A DNA stretch of 6,610 nt from Spirochaetaceae bacterium (GTDB lineage Bacteria > Spirochaetota > Spirochaetia > PWKH01). A model generated the notes under the pieces. The model saw nothing but the letters and a program-made list of their open reading frames with translations, did not search any database and had not been told where the DNA came from. This document shows positions 5,649-6,610 of the stretch, piece by piece. Location of the stretch: positions 1-6,610 of the forward strand of contig PWNW01000037.1 of NCBI GenBank assembly GCA_003557605.1, in the 5' to 3' direction. Made by a program: the position numbers and the translations under genes. Within the stretch, counting starts at the first letter, position 1. Every line of letters begins with the position of its first letter.

Positions 5649-6383
5649 ATGCGCTATGAGGTTCGCAAGGGGCAGGTGAGCTACGGGGAGGCAATAGGGA
5701 TTCTTCTCATAGAGAACTATGTGCCCTTCATCCCGGGTGATGTGGCAAATGCCACTACCTACCGGTACCCAGTGAGATTCCAGAGGATTGAAGGGTCTTC
5801 TGTTGAGAGATTGTTTTCCGGAGACCTGTCATTGTACGAAAAGGTCAGGAAAGCGGCGTTTGAACTGAAACGGGAAGGTGTCCGTGCAGTAACCGGGGAC
5901 TGCGGGTTTCTGGCAGTCCATCAGCAGCAGCTTGCAGATGAGCTGCTGCTGCCGGTCTTTCTCTCAAGTCTGATGCAGATTCCGTTCATTTCACAGATCA
6001 TTGGGAGCAGGCAGAAGATCGGCATATTAACTGCAGACTCCGCATCCCTCAGTTCACAGGTTCTTAGCTCCGCTGGAGTCAGCTTGGATTTGCAGAAGCG
6101 GCTTGCTGTCAGGGGGTTGGAAGACTCAGTTCCCTTTAGGCAGGCGGTGGTGGAAGAGACAGGCTTCCTTGATGCATCAGAAATTGAACAGGCGGTTGTG
6201 CTTCGTGCATTGGAACTGAAGCAGGAAAACAGCATCGGGGCTTTCCTGCTGGAATGCAGTCTGCTGCCGCCCTATGCTGCAGTGGTTCAGGAAGCTGTGG
6301 GCCTTCCTGTATTTGATTATGTCACCATGATTGATTATGTGTATTCGTCGGTGGTGAAACGGCGATTTGACGGGTTTATGTAA
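5649..6383 (+). CDS. Asp/Glu racemase-superfamily protein of unknown substrate
   Basis: A 244-residue protein of the aspartate/glutamate racemase (and arylmalonate decarboxylase/hydantoin racemase) superfamily. These are cytoplasmic enzymes with two similar domains, each giving one catalytic cysteine. Both cysteines are visible: Cys85 in VTGDCGFLAV and Cys203 in LLECSLLPPYA. GILTAD (125-130) matches the start of the second domain. The N-terminal segment GEAIGILLIENYVPFIPGD, followed by VANATTYRYPV, is typical of an uncharacterised subgroup often called only 'aspartate/glutamate racemase family'. With two cysteines, a two-base racemase or epimerase is more likely than a one-cysteine decarboxylase. 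It sits 11 bases after dctM and 18 bases before doeA, so a role in the same pathway is likely. In rhizobial ectoine operons the superfamily member EutA lies close to the ectoine hydrolase gene, but its partners EutB and EutC are not seen here. Possible substrates are a stereoisomer of hydroxyectoine, N-acetyl-diaminobutyrate or aspartate; none can be decided from sequence alone. Confidence 0.85.
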   Translation: MRYEVRKGQVSYGEAIGILLIENYVPFIPGDVANATTYRYPVRFQRIEGSSVERLFSGDLSLYEKVRKAAFELKREGVRAVTGDCGFLAVHQQQLADELLLPVFLSSLMQIPFISQIIGSRQKIGILTADSASLSSQVLSSAGVSLDLQKRLAVRGLEDSVPFRQAVVEETGFLDASEIEQAVVLRALELKQENSIGAFLLECSLLPPYAAVVQEAVGLPVFDYVTMIDYVYSSVVKRRFDGFM

Positions 6384-6387
6384 TTGT

Positions 6388-6395
6388 GAAGGAGG
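6388..6395 (+). promoter_or_regulatory. Shine-Dalgarno site of doeA
   Basis: GAAGGAGG ends 6 bases before ATG 6402. The in-frame ATG at 6396 directly abuts the site and is unlikely to be used, so the protein should begin MSVFTRQEY. Confidence 0.8.
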
Positions 6396-6401
6396 ATGAA
6401 G

Positions 6402-6610
6402 ATGTCAGTCTTTACCAGACAGGAATATTTGAAGCGTATTGAAAAGACGAAACATTCCATGCAGGAAAAGGGCATAGATCTGCTGCTGGTCAGCCATCCG
6501 GCAAATATGAACTACCTTACGGGATATGACGGGTGGAGTTTTTATGTGCATCAGTGCGTCCTGGTCTCACTTGATCAGGAAGAGCCGATATGGATCGGAA
6601 GAGGAATGGA
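6402..6610 (+). CDS. doeA: Ectoine hydrolase DoeA/EutD, N-terminal part (cut by window end)
   Basis: Only the first 69 codons are present; the frame is open to the window edge. The product is an M24 (creatinase/aminopeptidase P-like) family protein. DoeA opens the ring of ectoine in the cytoplasm, giving N-alpha-acetyl-L-2,4-diaminobutyrate, the first step of ectoine use. The visible part is the creatinase-type N-terminal domain: EYLKRIEKTKHSMQEKGIDL (residues 8-27), then PANMNYLTGYDGWSFYVHQ (33-51) and EEPIWIGRGM (60-69). The TGYDGWSFYVHQ stretch is, to my knowledge, highly conserved among DoeA/EutD proteins. General Xaa-Pro dipeptidases usually have shorter NVRYLTGF-type motifs there. The catalytic pita-bread domain lies beyond the window, so its active site cannot be checked. 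The gene follows the racemase-family gene after 18 bases with a strong ribosome site. A related M24 hydrolase of another substrate is possible but less likely. Confidence 0.85.
   Translation, partial: MSVFTRQEYLKRIEKTKHSMQEKGIDLLLVSHPANMNYLTGYDGWSFYVHQCVLVSLDQEEPIWIGRGM

Overview
The window is one densely packed, all-plus-strand operon fragment of eight genes. Both end genes are cut by the window edges. The best overall reading is an uptake and catabolic operon for the compatible solute ectoine (or hydroxyectoine). The anchor is the last, truncated gene (6402 onward). Its first 69 residues carry the N-terminal signature of ectoine hydrolase DoeA/EutD (M24 creatinase-like family), including PANMNYLTGYDGWSFYVHQ. 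The TRAP-transporter binding protein upstream resembles the ectoine binding proteins TeaA/UehA. The other genes fit the known route from ectoine to aspartate: a diaminobutyrate-type class III aminotransferase, an aspartate-semialdehyde dehydrogenase and an M20D amidohydrolase.

Layout: 3-293, C-terminus of the aminotransferase (DoeD-like). 305-1327, Asd-type aspartate-semialdehyde dehydrogenase. 1328-2500, M20D metallo-amidohydrolase. 2501-2611, a 111-base gap with an orphan Shine-Dalgarno sequence and a possible 30-codon ORF. 2612-3673, TRAP solute-binding protein. 3693-3721, a strong stem-loop without a U-tract. 3747-4355, TRAP small membrane subunit. 4360-5637, TRAP large membrane subunit. 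5649-6383, Asp/Glu racemase-superfamily protein of unknown substrate. 6402-6610+, DoeA. Apart from the two transporter-flanking gaps, genes are separated by 0 to 18 bases, so co-transcription is very likely.

Proposed pathway (inference from known ectoine catabolism): the TRAP system imports ectoine with Na+. DoeA opens the ring to N-alpha-acetyl-diaminobutyrate. The M20D enzyme deacetylates it to 2,4-diaminobutyrate, the aminotransferase makes aspartate semialdehyde, and Asd links this to aspartyl phosphate/aspartate metabolism. Two steps differ from the described Halomonas and Ruegeria pathways. The deacetylase position holds an M20D enzyme rather than DoeB/EutE of the AstE/AspA type. The semialdehyde step holds a phosphorylating Asd rather than the aldehyde-dehydrogenase-superfamily DoeC. 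These apparent replacements are the most interesting aspect of the window.

Organism: probably a free-living, salt-exposed spirochaete. The binding protein has a hydrophobic signal peptide followed by SAGQREAD, a Cys-less, Gly-Gln-rich start of the mature protein often seen in spirochaetal solute-binding proteins. Base composition is roughly balanced. This assignment is an inference. No RNA genes, mobile elements, CRISPR arrays or convincing promoters or terminators were seen.
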